Source: Zygnema cylindricum
Lineage: Eukaryota; Streptophyta; Zygnematophyceae; Zygnematales; Zygnemataceae
NCBI GenBank assembly: GCA_037447655.1
Contig: JBBHKE010000030.1
Coordinates: 1-64,000, forward strand
Reading direction: 5' to 3'
Length of the DNA stretch: 64,000 bases
Made by a program: the position numbers and the translations under genes. Under the pieces are notes generated by a model that saw only the letters and a list, made by a program, of their open reading frames with translations, was not told where the DNA came from and ran no database searches. The stretch's first letter is position 1, and every line of letters starts with the position of its first letter. This document shows, piece after piece, positions 43,599 through 53,734 of the stretch.

Positions 43599-44639
43599 TT
43601 AACCTGTTTGCTGTCGTTCAGGGTTCTCCGGGGTGCGGCGTCCCCAATGGTAAAGAAGCTGCAGTGGGAGAGGATTCATGACAGTTTCGCCTTCCCCGGT
43701 GAAGAGTGCATACTGCATCATTTCTTTTGGAACTCCATTCTTTCGGAAGCACTGCCCTTCCTTGTGACCCATGAAACCGCAAGCCTCACATTTGGAGCCC
43801 TCTGTAGTATATTTACCCCTCAGCTCATTGGAGATTTGCGCGTCATCGAATTTTGGAAGTTTTATCTGTCGCAACTGGGCTTGCAACATTTTTGCAGTCT
43901 CAGATCGTGGAGTTGGCTAGTAATTTTCTTTGTTAACCGGAGTTTTGTCATCCGACCCTCCTCCTTGTATCCTTTCTTGCTGCCTCTTTGTCCTTTCAGC
44001 TCTCTCCTTCTCCCATTCCTTTTGCTTAACAGCTAATGCCGGTTTGAGCTTTCGGGGACATCGCTTCCATCCATGACCGGTTTGTTGACAGTTTAAACAG
44101 TTATGGAGGAAGACGCGATCATCGGCCCCCATGGCGGGTTCGGATCCGCTATGCGCCACCTGTTTCCCCTTGAGCTTCCGTAAAGCTAAGAGTTCGGGTG
44201 ACTCCTCATTTTCAGGAGGCATTTCCCCGGCGAATCCTGCAAAGTTTCCACGAGTTTTCCCTATCACCGTCTTTTCTTGGGCCTCTTTGTTTACGAAGTG
44301 ATCATAGAGCTTCATTGCGGCCAGAGAGATGTCTTTTGCGGTTGGATTGACGTCCTGGATGGCCTGTCCCGCAATCCAATTATCGAGGGCAGCCTGTCCC
44401 GTGGGTCCGAACGAGTTTCGGACGGCGATGAAGTATTTTGTTGCCATTGCCGGGAGATCAATGGTGGAGAGTTTGGTCTTTTGACAAAGGCTGGACAGTC
44501 TGTTAAAAAGAGTCTGGGGAGTTTCACTTTTTTGACAACAGAATTCCGTAAATTCCTTGATAGCAGATTCATTTCTTTCGGTGTAAAGAAGTCTCCAGGC
44601 GTTCAGAAGTGTTGTACAAGGGTTTGGGTCTGCAACCAT
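43599..44639 (-). pseudogene. Gypsy Gag, capsid and two CCHC zinc knuckles
   Basis: One frame with a stop at about 43914-43916. The N-terminal part (LNAWRLLYTERNESAIKEF, FNRLSSLCQKTKL, FIAVRNSFGPTGQAALDNWI) resembles a retrotransposon Gag capsid. The first knuckle is CLNCQQTGHGWKRC, and the second, after the stop, is CEACGFMGHKEGQC. Both are C-x2-C-x4-H-x4-C RNA-binding motifs. Confidence 0.85.
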
Positions 44640-44717
44640 CCGAGTGGTTGCTCTCGCAGCCTGGATGGCCTAAAGCTGAGCAACATAAGCTCGTCCTTGC
44701 GCCTGTAGTTTCATGTC

Positions 44718-45800
44718 TTATGAGAAGGTTGCGGTGACGGGAGCGGCTGCAACGGCAGCCAAGTGTGCTTCAGCCTGCAAAACTGCCTCATCAAGGGTAG
44801 GGTCTGAAATTTTGATGCTGGGAGCCATCAGAAGAGGTTGTCGCTCCTTGTAGTCGGCCAAAGCTCCACCAACAAGATAGTTCACCATCATGGGAAAAAG
44901 TGTGGTCTCGAAGTCATCCGGAATGGCTCCGCCCCTATATTTGTTGATTCCAGATTGGGTGAACAACTTCGGCAGCAATTCGAAATCAGAAAAAGCGATT
45001 CTCGAGCTTTCTCCTGTAAAGATCCTTGCGTCCCCCATTTCTTTCTCCTCCTCTGCAAGGTTAATGAATCGGGGAGATGATTCTCTGGTGGGACTAACAA
45101 ACAGAACCGGTGAAATGACCCCTGGATCCGCGTCGGGTGGCTCGGAGCCACCTCCTGCTCCTGTAGACGGTGCTGCCTGATGAGGGGTGGCCATCCCCCC
45201 CAGTGAAGAAGTTCCGGTTACAGGTGGGATAGTGAGAGGATGTGTATCTCCCTTGAGTTGGCCCTTGGGAAACGAGGAGCTTATCAGCTTGGGAAAAGTT
45301 GCCTGAAGTCTTGCTCCTCTATACCTAGGAGAGGCGCGTTCCTCCCGGAGGACTGGTTCCACCGATGGAATGTGGAGAATAGGTTTAATCACCGGTGTTC
45401 CTTGAGGGATTGGTGGAGAAGGGGATGGAGATGACTGAGGACTACGAGGGAAAGGTGTCTGTCTCCGTGTACGCCTTCTAGAGGTTTCTGGTGGAGGAGT
45501 TCCTTCGCTACAAGCAGGAGAACGTCGGTGAGGAGGTGAGTAGGCAGGAACGTTGTACTTGTAGGGTAAGACAGGTGGTCTCGGTGACCCACGCACTGCA
45601 GCGGCCGGAGAAACAGAAGGCGAAGGAGAGGATGCCTGAGGTGGAGATGGAGGAGGAGTGGAAAGTTGAAGAGAGATGTGTTGTCTTTGGTCAGGTTGTA
45701 ATAATACCACGACCTCCGCAGTTGAAGAACGAGCCACTGAGACAAAAGTAGGACGCTCTGTGGTGGCTGCTGCAACGTTACCCGGTAGATCTGCACCCAT
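44718..45800 (-). pseudogene. Gypsy Gag N-terminal region, proline-rich
   Basis: A 360-codon frame in phase with the Gag capsid part, separated from it by TAA and TAG stops at about 44640-44717. The first 230 residues are Pro/Ser-rich and disordered. The last 120 (FSDFELLPKLFTQSGINKYR, FPMMVNYLVGGALADYK) are more ordered and lead into Gag. No domain name can be given with confidence. Confidence 0.7.
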
Positions 45801-46559
45801 CTCCTGTTTATTAGGTCCTGTCGTTTCCCCCCCTTGACGCTGAAGAGAGGACTCTGGTCTACGTTCCGAAGAAGTCTAGGGAGTTGGAGTCTGAGTAGGG
45901 GCAGTCTGCCAGGTAGGTTGTCTCTCAGCAGAGGGGCTTGTCTCTCTAGGAAGAGATACCTGTCCACTAAGGATTCCCCTTGATATCCATCTAGCCTCCC
46001 TAATTAGGAACAATTCCTATTTTAGGGCCCTCTTCCGTTCTTCTTCTAGGGCCTCTTAATCTATGGTGATGGGTCTAGCCATCGCCGTAGCCTAACTTTG
46101 GGATCGTAGGATATCAACCAATTTTTGCTTGTTGCTCACCACCCCCGAGAGATGCGCAATCCCCAACCTGGGTACTTGAGGATCGGTGGGTCTAGAACGC
46201 CACAACTCCTCAGATGGTCGAACTACCGGGCAGATGGAGACTTTGAGCTTGGAGAAGGGGAGTACAAAGGGAAGAACGACTCCGCTTTAGGTCGGGGAGC
46301 GAACCTGCACTTGCGGTCTCGTTGATCGAACCGATACCCCTTCTTAGGCTCTGGTAACCCTCGCTTGCTAGTCCCTTCCTTGGCCCGTGTCTGAGGGATC
46401 CCCCTGCCCGGAGATGGCCAGCTGGTAGTAGTGTCCCGAGATTGAGTGGGTTGCGAGTAGGAAGTTGATGGTCCCCCCGGTTGCTCCTATACTGAAGTTG
46501 GGGAGCCGCTCTCTGACGAACTACTCAGTATCTCAACTACACTCCCACTGGGCGTACCA

Positions 46560-47107
46560 CCTTGGCTCGGTCTGACTTGGCCACCTGCTGCACGAACTCC
46601 TTAACCTTCAACTCATGGAGATTATGAAGGGCTAAAATTTCTTTGCGACCTGGCCGGTTATGATCAGCCAAAATCTCTGGATCAAGGTAAATCTTTGCTA
46701 TTGGTGCCTTAGACCTGGAATAGGGGCCAGTCTTGGGAAGGTGACTAGGGACCGCTTCCTTTGTGTGCTAACCCCTTTCTACGGCTTTTAGGGGATATGG
46801 GTGGCCTCTCTGCCTTCTCCCCTGCCCAAGCTCGTGCTGACTAGGACAAAGTTGGAAAACTCTCAGGGGAAAAGGTAGGTGGAGGTGGAGGAGAGGGTCG
46901 CCTCTCTGGCTGCGTTGGAGGAGTTTTGACTGCAACCTCCGGAGGCCTCTCTCCCTTAAGAAACCGCTCTATGTGTAAAGGGGAGCCAAATGGGGGTGCT
47001 TCCTCGGGCATCTGAGACTCTTCCTCTTGAGCCACCGCTTCCTGCCTCTCTTGCTCTTCCGATATGACACCCGGAAGATCCTTATCCTGAACTTCTCCTC
47101 CCCCCAT
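46560..47107 (-). pseudogene. Gypsy 5' ORF fragments
   Basis: Two pieces: 46841-47107 starts MGGGEVQDKDLPGVI and is Glu/Pro-rich; about 46560-46710 reads IYLDPEILADHNRPGRKEIL and FVQQVAKSDRAKVV. They lie upstream of Gag in frames broken by stops, and probably belong to the original N-terminus of the polyprotein. The stretch 45801-46559 is degraded further. Confidence 0.5.
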
Positions 47108-47109
47108 AG

Positions 47110-47873
47110 CTGACTAGAGAAGAAGATCTAAATCCCCTTATAAAGTACTCCGACCTGAGCACCTATCCTCTTTAACCTAAAGAGACAGGTTGTTGTTTCA
47201 GTACTGTGATGGTTTGTCGAAAGTCTAACAAAAGTCCTCTCATAATCCACTATCCTGGGACAAAAGATTCTGATAATCGCCCCCGGAGGAAACCCAACCG
47301 AAGCCACAAAAAGAACTACCAAAGACAGAGCAAAGATACTTCCACTCAGAAATATAAAAGGATAGAAATATAAAGAATGCTGTCTCATAATTAACAATAT
47401 CACCTTGCCCTTAGAAAAAATGGAGAATTAAGATAGAATATGAAAAATAACAAGCGAGCTCAACCTACCCCCAAAAAGTAACGAGGACACCAAAAGGAGA
47501 CGAAATCTCCCCCCGAAAACCCCGGAACAGATAAGGCCTCCTTAACTCCTCGGTTTCCGCGACCCGGAACCGGCAAGACCCTTATTGATTTCCAACAAAC
47601 ACCAGTCCACAAATTGCCCAAACAGGAAAGACAGTGCCAACCACCAAACCGGACTACGATTTCCACAAAGGACGGATGAAAATCAAGATGGCAATAGGGT
47701 CACAATCACACACAAAACAAAAATTCTCCACAAGAAAGTTTGCTGGAATTTCTAGGGTTTTTCTCAGGAGACAGTACTGAAACAGCAACCTGTCTCCTTC
47801 GGCCCCAAGTGCCTTATATAGACAAAGTTTGTCCTATCGACAGTGCCAAAGTCAAAGCAACACCAAAGACCAA
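47110..47873 (-). other. Gypsy leader / possible remainder of the 5' LTR
   Basis: Non-coding. A 25-bp motif AGACAGGTTGTTGTTTCAGT (47183) occurs inverted at 47772-47796. On the minus strand TATATAAGGC (about 47810-47820) could be a TATA box for element transcription. The limit between LTR and leader was not resolved. Confidence 0.45.
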
Positions 47874-48147
47874 TCCCAAAAATTACGTGACACTACACAA
47901 TGTAGCCCCCAAAGGGACAGGTGGCAGCTTGTCGTAGGTAACAGGATGACAATCTTTATAACTGAATAACTTTGTCGTTTGGCCTCCGTTGGACGCGAAA
48001 CCAAGTGCGTTCGGCTCAGTTAAGGAAATAGAAGAATCTGGTCTGAGTGAGCTATTTTCTCGTTGCTTTTATTACCGTACAAAGGGAAAAGGCTCAGAAA
48101 TCCTTGGTTCGATAAAAGTGGTGCCTGTGAAGCACCCGAGCTTGACA
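47874..48147 (-). repeat. LTR-like repeat Y, right copy
   Basis: Direct diverged copy of 36988-37266; both end CTTGACA on the plus strand (TGTCAAG as minus-strand start). Immediately after 48147 begins an unrelated plus-strand Gypsy fragment, so 48147 is a sharp element boundary. Confidence 0.65.
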
Positions 48148-49189
48148 AACATAGGTTCTAGATCCCATCATCACACTTTAACATATTATCGGACCAGGGT
48201 GAATGGCCACCCCTGTAACCACAGTTGATTGAACGCCCTTCTTCTATTGCAATAAACCCGAAAATCCTCGAAGGGCCCTGCCGACCCTGGTATTTTTCCA
48301 TGACATCCATGTTTTCCGGAAAGGCGCACCAAGGATGATCTTTGACTATACGGCCGCTACGTGGATAGCACCAAGTATTGAGGAACAAGAACGAGCAATG
48401 AGATTTCGACCGGCAACCATAGCAACACCAAGGTTATGAGCCTCAAAAAAGTGTAGTTTAATCGGGCAAAGTATGGATTTGAATGCATTTATATGGGTGC
48501 TACGGCATTCTCCTGCATTATCCAACCTTCAGTCTCCAAAGCAAAGGGCAACATACCTTCAATCTCCACTGTTGTTGGCCATGTAAGCTACACCGTGAAT
48601 CATTATTAGCCTCATGTACTCTATATCGGCACCCCAAAATTTTGACATTGATACCTTAAATAGAATAAATTACACTATTCAAGGATGTGGACCATAATCT
48701 GACACGTATCATGGCACTAAACTAGAATGAATGACACAAATTAATAAATGACACTAATAATTTCTATACGCTAATAACGATTCACGGTGTACTTTACAGC
48801 TTGAGGGGGGGAGAGAGGCAAAAAGGGGAAAATTCACCAAATTACGTTCAAATAGCACACTGAACCTAAGATTTTCCTCAGTGGGTTGGAGCGAAGGCTC
48901 AAAACAGGGTAGTTTAGGGGAAGTTAGCAGCGGCATCGTTTAGTTGCCAAGCAATGGACAGATCTAAAGGTAGAGCTAGAATTTGACATCTCCCGCTACG
49001 ATCTACCATCGAAAGCATTGGCAGTAGTGGAACCTGGTAAGATGGACTTGGCTTTAGGGGAACAGCTAGACCCAGAGCAAAAGGCCTGACTCTCCAAGCT
49101 CTTAGAGGAGAACAACCACGTGTTCTCTTGGTCTGACACAAATGTAGGGATCTATAAGGGGACCCCATTCGGATTGACCTGACCGACAA
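48148..49189 (+). pseudogene. Second Gypsy fragment with methyltransferase C-terminus (opposite strand)
   Basis: Translated pieces parallel 41360-40490 of the minus-strand Gypsy: NPRRALPTLVFF, MIFDYTAATWIAPSIEEQER (motif IX region), LIGQSMDLNAFIWVLRHSPA (motif X), QLEGGREAKRGKF, then LEFDISRYDLPSKALAVVEP and HVFSWSDTNVGIYKGTPF. Several stops interrupt it. A MITE (48589-48791) splits it, and a Copia LTR starts at 49190. It differs clearly from the minus-strand copy, so it derives from an older or different member of the same family. Confidence 0.85.
48589..48791. mobile_element. TA-target MITE inserted in the Gypsy fragment (203 bp)
   Basis: Begins TACACCGTGAATCATTATTA and ends CTAATAACGATTCACGGTGTA. 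Comparison with the uninterrupted minus-strand Gypsy shows the pre-insertion site AGC-TA-CTTACAGCTTG; the TA is now present on both sides. This fixes the target duplication of the whole family as TA and the element as CACCG...CGGTG. Confidence 0.95.
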
Positions 49190-50058
49190 TGTTGAAATAT
49201 CTAGTTTTTAGGTATTTTATAGGTCTAAAGTATTGGCGGAAAGAGATAAGGAAGATGTAGACAGCCTACCTCCATCACTTTTCTCTAGCCCCCATACTTG
49301 TTGTAGTCACAGAAAGAGAGAGAGAGTTATGGAACCATGGTTGCCTCAACTCTATAAGCAAAACTAAAGAGTGACTTAAGTCACTCTCAACAAAATGTTG
49401 AGTTTAACAGGACTCGAACCTTTGACCAGCAGAGCGCAACGTAGCCGTTACCTCTTACCAGTCTGTTGTAGAAGTTTGTAGTTTTATATTTATTTAAACT
49501 ATTGTATATTACTAAAACCGACAAACTAAAATTTGATTCATGGAACACATAACTAGTTGAAGTTTAGTGTGGACGTCATTGGGCACGAAACAAAAGAATC
49601 AACTATTTGTTTCGACGGCCGACATTGAATGTCGGGTTTAATTCGATGGCACACATTACCGCCGAGATCGCGAAATGGTCACTTTGGCTTTTATAGACGT
49701 GGCATGACCTGAAGCCACATGGAGGGATAACATTTGATCGTAAAAGTTCCGCTGAACATAAAGACGAGTTGAAGGGTGACACGCGTAAACTTAGTGGCCT
49801 TGACGTACACAGGCCGTACAGAAATGACATCGACCGTAATACCATTCAGTACTTTACAATCATATGATTGGTTTGTACTTCAGTAGATAAAGGTTGTGAT
49901 AGGGGTTTAGAACTTAGGAAAATTTGGTAGGTAGTCACTTCTCTCTAAAGAGCTTTGTATAAAATTGGCATTTTTGCCGGCTTATAACTTATCGGCTAGT
50001 TGGCTGTTTTTAGTGATTCTTTTTGCTGCAGACGTATGCGAGTCTCGGCTGTACAGAA
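49190..50058 (+). repeat. 5' LTR of old Copia C, first part
   Basis: Starts TGTTGAAATATCTAG. In order it resembles the 50059-51100 LTR (TATTTTATAGGTCTAAA, CAGCCTACCTCCATCAC, GTTATGGAACCATGG, GATTCTTTTTGCTG), but is strongly diverged. It is interrupted at 50058 by Copia B and resumes at 56499 until about 56618. Confidence 0.8.
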
Positions 50059-51100
50059 TGTAGAAACTAATGGTTTTATTAGTATTTTCTAGGTCTAAAT
50101 AGAAATATAGAAAGAAGCCGAGGCAGTCTACCTCTAACTTCTCTCTCCAAATCTCAAACTTGTCGCAGTCACTGAGAAATTGGAGAGGAAGCTAGAGCCA
50201 TGGCTACCTTGGCTATCCTGAGGTTTACGGGAATTTTATACTAGGGTTTATTTATTTATTTAAAAGGAATGTGCCGGCGGCAGGATTTGATCCTTGTACC
50301 TACCGGCCGGCAGACATGAAATAGCCGGTAGCCTTAGCCGTTAGATCTAGCAGTAGTATTACGTGATATATAGTTTGATAATTATATAAATTAGAATACG
50401 TACGATAATTCATTTAACTGTTACGATTTACGGGATACATAGATCCGGTACGAATGACAGTACGGATTACGAATCAATACCGCGCATTTGTTTCGGAAGT
50501 GAAATAAATACCGCGCATGTATTTATTACGGCCACGATTAAATCTGAATTTAATCGGACGGCCGGGATTAGCGCCGAGATCACGGAGGAAGATTTCGGCG
50601 GTTTGTGGCCATCGCCACATCGGATGACGCGTGGCAAAATTCCGTTGGATCGTAGAATCTCCGGAGATTATGGCACCGAATCCGGATTTGACATGTGTCG
50701 ACATTTAGGGCATGTCGTACAATGTCCGTACATAAAGTACACCGGCGGCTGTACTTTTACGTACGGAACTCAATTCTGATTGGTTCCGTACATCAGTAGA
50801 TAGAGTCTGTGAGAGAGATAGGACTTAGAAAAATTAGAAGATAGGACCCCCTCTCCCAGAGAGCTTCTGTACAAAAGGTCAACTTTGACCCCCCATAACT
50901 TACTGCTCAGGGGAGCAAATTCAAAGATTCTTTTTGCTATCGACTCAGGGGAGTCTTGTCTTCACAAGGGTGAAGTTGGTCAGCGTTTTTGTCTGCCAGG
51001 GTGGCAGTTATTTTTGCTTAAACACAAAGGGGTCAGGATTATCCTAGAGGCTTCTTGGAAGCTGTCCACTCTGAGGACTTATGGAGGTCTCAGAGTTTCA
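50059..51100 (+). repeat. 5' LTR of Copia B (1042 bp)
   Basis: Starts TGTAGAAACTAATGG, ends CAGAGTTTCA, with the same length as the 3' LTR. Differences seen: ACATGAAAT/ACAGGAAAT, GGCAAAATT/GGCGAAATT, ATGTGTCG/ATGTGACG, CACAAGGG/CACAGGGG, GAAGCTG/GAAGATG. Confidence 0.97.
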
Positions 51101-51104
51101 GGTT

Positions 51105-52880
51105 ATGGGCCCACCCTCTAGGGTACCAATCTTTAATGGAACTGGCTTCATATACTGGGAAAGTATGATGATAGGAGGTCTATGCGAAAAAACGTTTTGG
51201 GGGATAGTGAGTGGACGATTGGGGCGTCCATCAAGTCTTGGAATTCCTCCAGGGTTTGGAGGAAGCAGATTCACCAGGAAAGAGGATTCACCTTCAACGG
51301 AGGAAACAAAGGAAGGAGAGGTGGTGGACAAAGGAAAGGAGAAGGAGGCGACCACACCAAAAGCAACTGGTTTAGCATTCATGTCACCTATTCCGAGGAA
51401 CGAGGAGAATGATACTGAAACCTGGGACTTCAACAATATGGCGGCAAAGCACTTCATCCTACGCCATCTCACTCAAGGACTTGCATGTCCTCATTTGCAG
51501 GTAGAAAGGGCATCCGATCTTTGGATGGCTCTTATAGAGATGTACCGAAGTGGTACGATTCAGCAACAACAGTTGGCTGATCAGAAAGTTAAGGAGTATG
51601 TATACAAAAGGGGAAATATGTTGGATTTTTGCAATGAGCTTGCTACACTCTTCATGGAGCTACAGAGTGCGGGAAAAGATTTGAGTGAAAAAGAAAAGGT
51701 TAACTGTTTACTGATGAAGTTACCTGATGAGTTCGTGAACATAGTTTACCGTGTGCAGGACTTGCCTGACTCAAGGTGGATATGGAACTCAGTGGTAGGA
51801 ATGATTCTCGTTCAAGAGAATACAATTGAGATCCGAAGGGGAGGAAAGAGTGGCCAAGCCTTGGCAACAGCGACTGATTGGAGGAACAGGGATTCCCGAA
51901 AACCGGTCGGAAACTATGGGGGTAGGGAGCAGAAAACACCGGCCGATGAGTTCGAACCAAGGGCTCCCAAAGGACTATGTCATTTTTGTAAGAAACCGGG
52001 GCACTATATGGCAGAGTGCACTAAGCTAACCGAGCTTCGGTTAAAGGAGGGGCAGACCGGTGGTACCCCGAGAGGAAAGAAAAAGGCCCTTGTCACACAG
52101 GTACTTGAGCCTGAATCCGAGGACGAGGACGATGAGCTCCTTTTGGATGAGGAGTTGGAGGCGAAAAATGAGGTCGAAATTCCACGGAGGCAGAAATGTG
52201 CTTACGGTGGATTGAAAGGTGAAGCAGGCTGGATTGTAGATTCAGGTGCCTCCATGCACATGTGTAAGGATAGACACCTGTTCACTAAGATAAGAAAGAT
52301 TCCCACCGTAGAGATAGAGTACGGGGATGGGAGGATAGTCACCACTACTCTTGTAGGATCGGTAGATCTAAAAGTGTTAGTAGAAGGAAAGACATCCATA
52401 TTAACATTCTCCGATGTATTGTTTATTCCGGAGCTGAACAAAAATCTTATCTCTACATCAGTATTAGATGATAAGGGTTTTTTTACTAGCACTAGGGAAG
52501 GAGTCTTTACTGCTAGTTTTGAGGATGATGTCTATTTCATTGCTGAGAAAGGTAGCCATGGGATGTTTAGGCTGATCTTAAGTAATGAAAAGAAGAAACT
52601 TTATTATGCTGGTGTTCATGATATTATGATGTGGCATAAGAGGCTTGGGCATGTGAATCTAGATAAGTTAAGAGAGATGAAAAAGATGGGAGTGGTGGAA
52701 GGGATTCAGTTCAGTGAGAGTGATGATATAAGTGATTGTAGTGGATGTGCTCAAGGTAAAGCACACAGATTACCCTTTCCTAAGTCAGCCACCTATAAGG
52801 GAGAAAAAATTCTAGATCTAGTACACACAGATATTTGGGGACCGGCTAAAGTGCCCTCACCGGGGGGAAGAGATTTATGA
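51105..52880 (+). CDS. Copia B Gag-protease-integrase N-terminus
   Basis: I choose ATG 51105 (MGPPSRVPIFNG), four bases after the LTR, because the related Copia C starts the same way and an earlier in-frame ATG lies inside the LTR. The Gag core is FILRHLTQGLACPH to VQDLPDSRWIW. Then come a CCHC knuckle CHFCKKPGHYMAEC (about residues 292-305), the protease site WIVDSGASMHMC (Asp about residue 379), and the GAG-pre-integrase zinc motif WHKRLGHV with CSGCAQGK. The first integrase Asp is in HTDIWGPAK. The frame ends at 52878-52880 because of a one-base loss in a six-G run (52862-52867). Confidence 0.93.
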   Translation: MGPPSRVPIFNGTGFIYWESMMIGGLCEKTFWGIVSGRLGRPSSLGIPPGFGGSRFTRKEDSPSTEETKEGEVVDKGKEKEATTPKATGLAFMSPIPRNEENDTETWDFNNMAAKHFILRHLTQGLACPHLQVERASDLWMALIEMYRSGTIQQQQLADQKVKEYVYKRGNMLDFCNELATLFMELQSAGKDLSEKEKVNCLLMKLPDEFVNIVYRVQDLPDSRWIWNSVVGMILVQENTIEIRRGGKSGQALATATDWRNRDSRKPVGNYGGREQKTPADEFEPRAPKGLCHFCKKPGHYMAECTKLTELRLKEGQTGGTPRGKKKALVTQVLEPESEDEDDELLLDEELEAKNEVEIPRRQKCAYGGLKGEAGWIVDSGASMHMCKDRHLFTKIRKIPTVEIEYGDGRIVTTTLVGSVDLKVLVEGKTSILTFSDVLFIPELNKNLISTSVLDDKGFFTSTREGVFTASFEDDVYFIAEKGSHGMFRLILSNEKKKLYYAGVHDIMMWHKRLGHVNLDKLREMKKMGVVEGIQFSESDDISDCSGCAQGKAHRLPFPKSATYKGEKILDLVHTDIWGPAKVPSPGGRDL

Positions 52881-53734
52881 TGACTATAACTGATGATTGG
52901 TCTCGGTATTCCCGGGTATATTTTTTGAAAAACAAGTCCGAAGCTGAGGATTGTTTTAGACAATATAAAGCATGGAGCGAAAAACTCCATGAAACTCCAA
53001 TCAAGAGAGTAAGGAGTGACAATGGTGGAGAGTATACTTCTAACCAGTTTGAGGATTTTCTGAGGGAAGATGGGGTTCAACACCAAAAGACAGTTCCAAA
53101 AAATCCTGAACAGAATGGGGTAGCCGAGAGGTTAAATAGAACACTAAGTGATAGTGCTAGAAGTATGTTGTCAGATAAAAGGATAGGGAAAAGGTTTTGG
53201 GCAGAAGCAATGAACTGTGCTAATTACCTCAAGAATAGAGTTCTTACTTCAGCTATAAAAGATCAAACACCTTATGAGAGATGGACAGGCCGGAAACCAG
53301 ACATATCTCACTTAAAGGTTTTCGGCAGTCAACTGTTCAGTCTAGATACTGATCGGTCAAATTGGAAGCTAGATCCTAAAGGAAAACCAGGATACTTATT
53401 AGGATATGATGAAGATGTTAAAGGATATAGAGTTTATGATCTAAAAAGGGAAGATATAATCTTAGTAAAGCATCTAGTAGTTATGGATGAAGGAAAGTCT
53501 GTAGATCCCTTCAAATATACGAAGTCAGTAAAAATCAGATTTGAGTCAGAAAATTCCGATGACTTTGAGCTTCCTAACTATCCAGGTTTTAGAGAAGATG
53601 ACATTCTTGCAGGTACAAATCAGACCGAAAAGGACCCGGCTGTGGAAACTCCAGTGACAACTCTACTCGAAGCGGAAGACGTGGTGGAAATTGATTCGGA
53701 ATCAAGGGATAGGGGAGAAGTCGAGTTTGTTTGA
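52865..53734 (+). CDS. Copia B integrase core
   Basis: Continues the integrase in the next frame: FMMTITDDWSRYSRVYFLKN, RSDNGGEYTSNQF (second catalytic Asp), PEQNGVAERLNRTL (catalytic Glu), RFWAEAMNCANYLKNR, HLKVFGSQLFSLD and GYLLGYDEDVKGYRVYD. It stops at TGA 53732-53734, after which the same frame continues to the reverse transcriptase. All three catalytic residues are present across the two frames. Confidence 0.92.
   Translation, partial: GKRFMMTITDDWSRYSRVYFLKNKSEAEDCFRQYKAWSEKLHETPIKRVRSDNGGEYTSNQFEDFLREDGVQHQKTVPKNPEQNGVAERLNRTLSDSARSMLSDKRIGKRFWAEAMNCANYLKNRVLTSAIKDQTPYERWTGRKPDISHLKVFGSQLFSLDTDRSNWKLDPKGKPGYLLGYDEDVKGYRVYDLKREDIILVKHLVVMDEGKSVDPFKYTKSVKIRFESENSDDFELPNYPGFREDDILAGTNQTEKDPAVETPVTTLLEAEDVVEIDSESRDRGEVEFV

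Larger units (their letters stand above)
36988..48147 (-). mobile_element. Gypsy retrotransposon encoding a C5-cytosine DNA methyltransferase
   Basis: In minus-strand order: LTR-like Y (48147 to 47874), leader, proline-rich N-terminal ORFs, Gag with two CCHC knuckles, linker, aspartic protease, C5-cytosine methyltransferase, reverse transcriptase with YIDD, RNase H, integrase with HHCC and a PHD-like C-terminal finger, purine tract, LTR-like Y. Reverse transcriptase before integrase defines Gypsy. The frame is shared from the methyltransferase through RNase H, but several stop codons and frame changes show that this copy is dead. Exact ends are unresolved. Confidence 0.85.

Noticed and set aside
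51101-51125. Primer-binding site complementary to a tRNA 3' end after the Copia B 5' LTR
   Set aside because: I do not see the usual TGGTATCAGAGC-type sequence. GGTTATGGGCCC is conserved with Copia C but cannot be matched to a tRNA by eye.
52862-52880. Programmed -1 frameshift at the six-G run of Copia B
   Set aside because: The run would suit slippage, but the related Copia C appears to have the longer, in-frame form, and a second lesion (TGA 53732) needs another explanation. A one-base loss is simpler.
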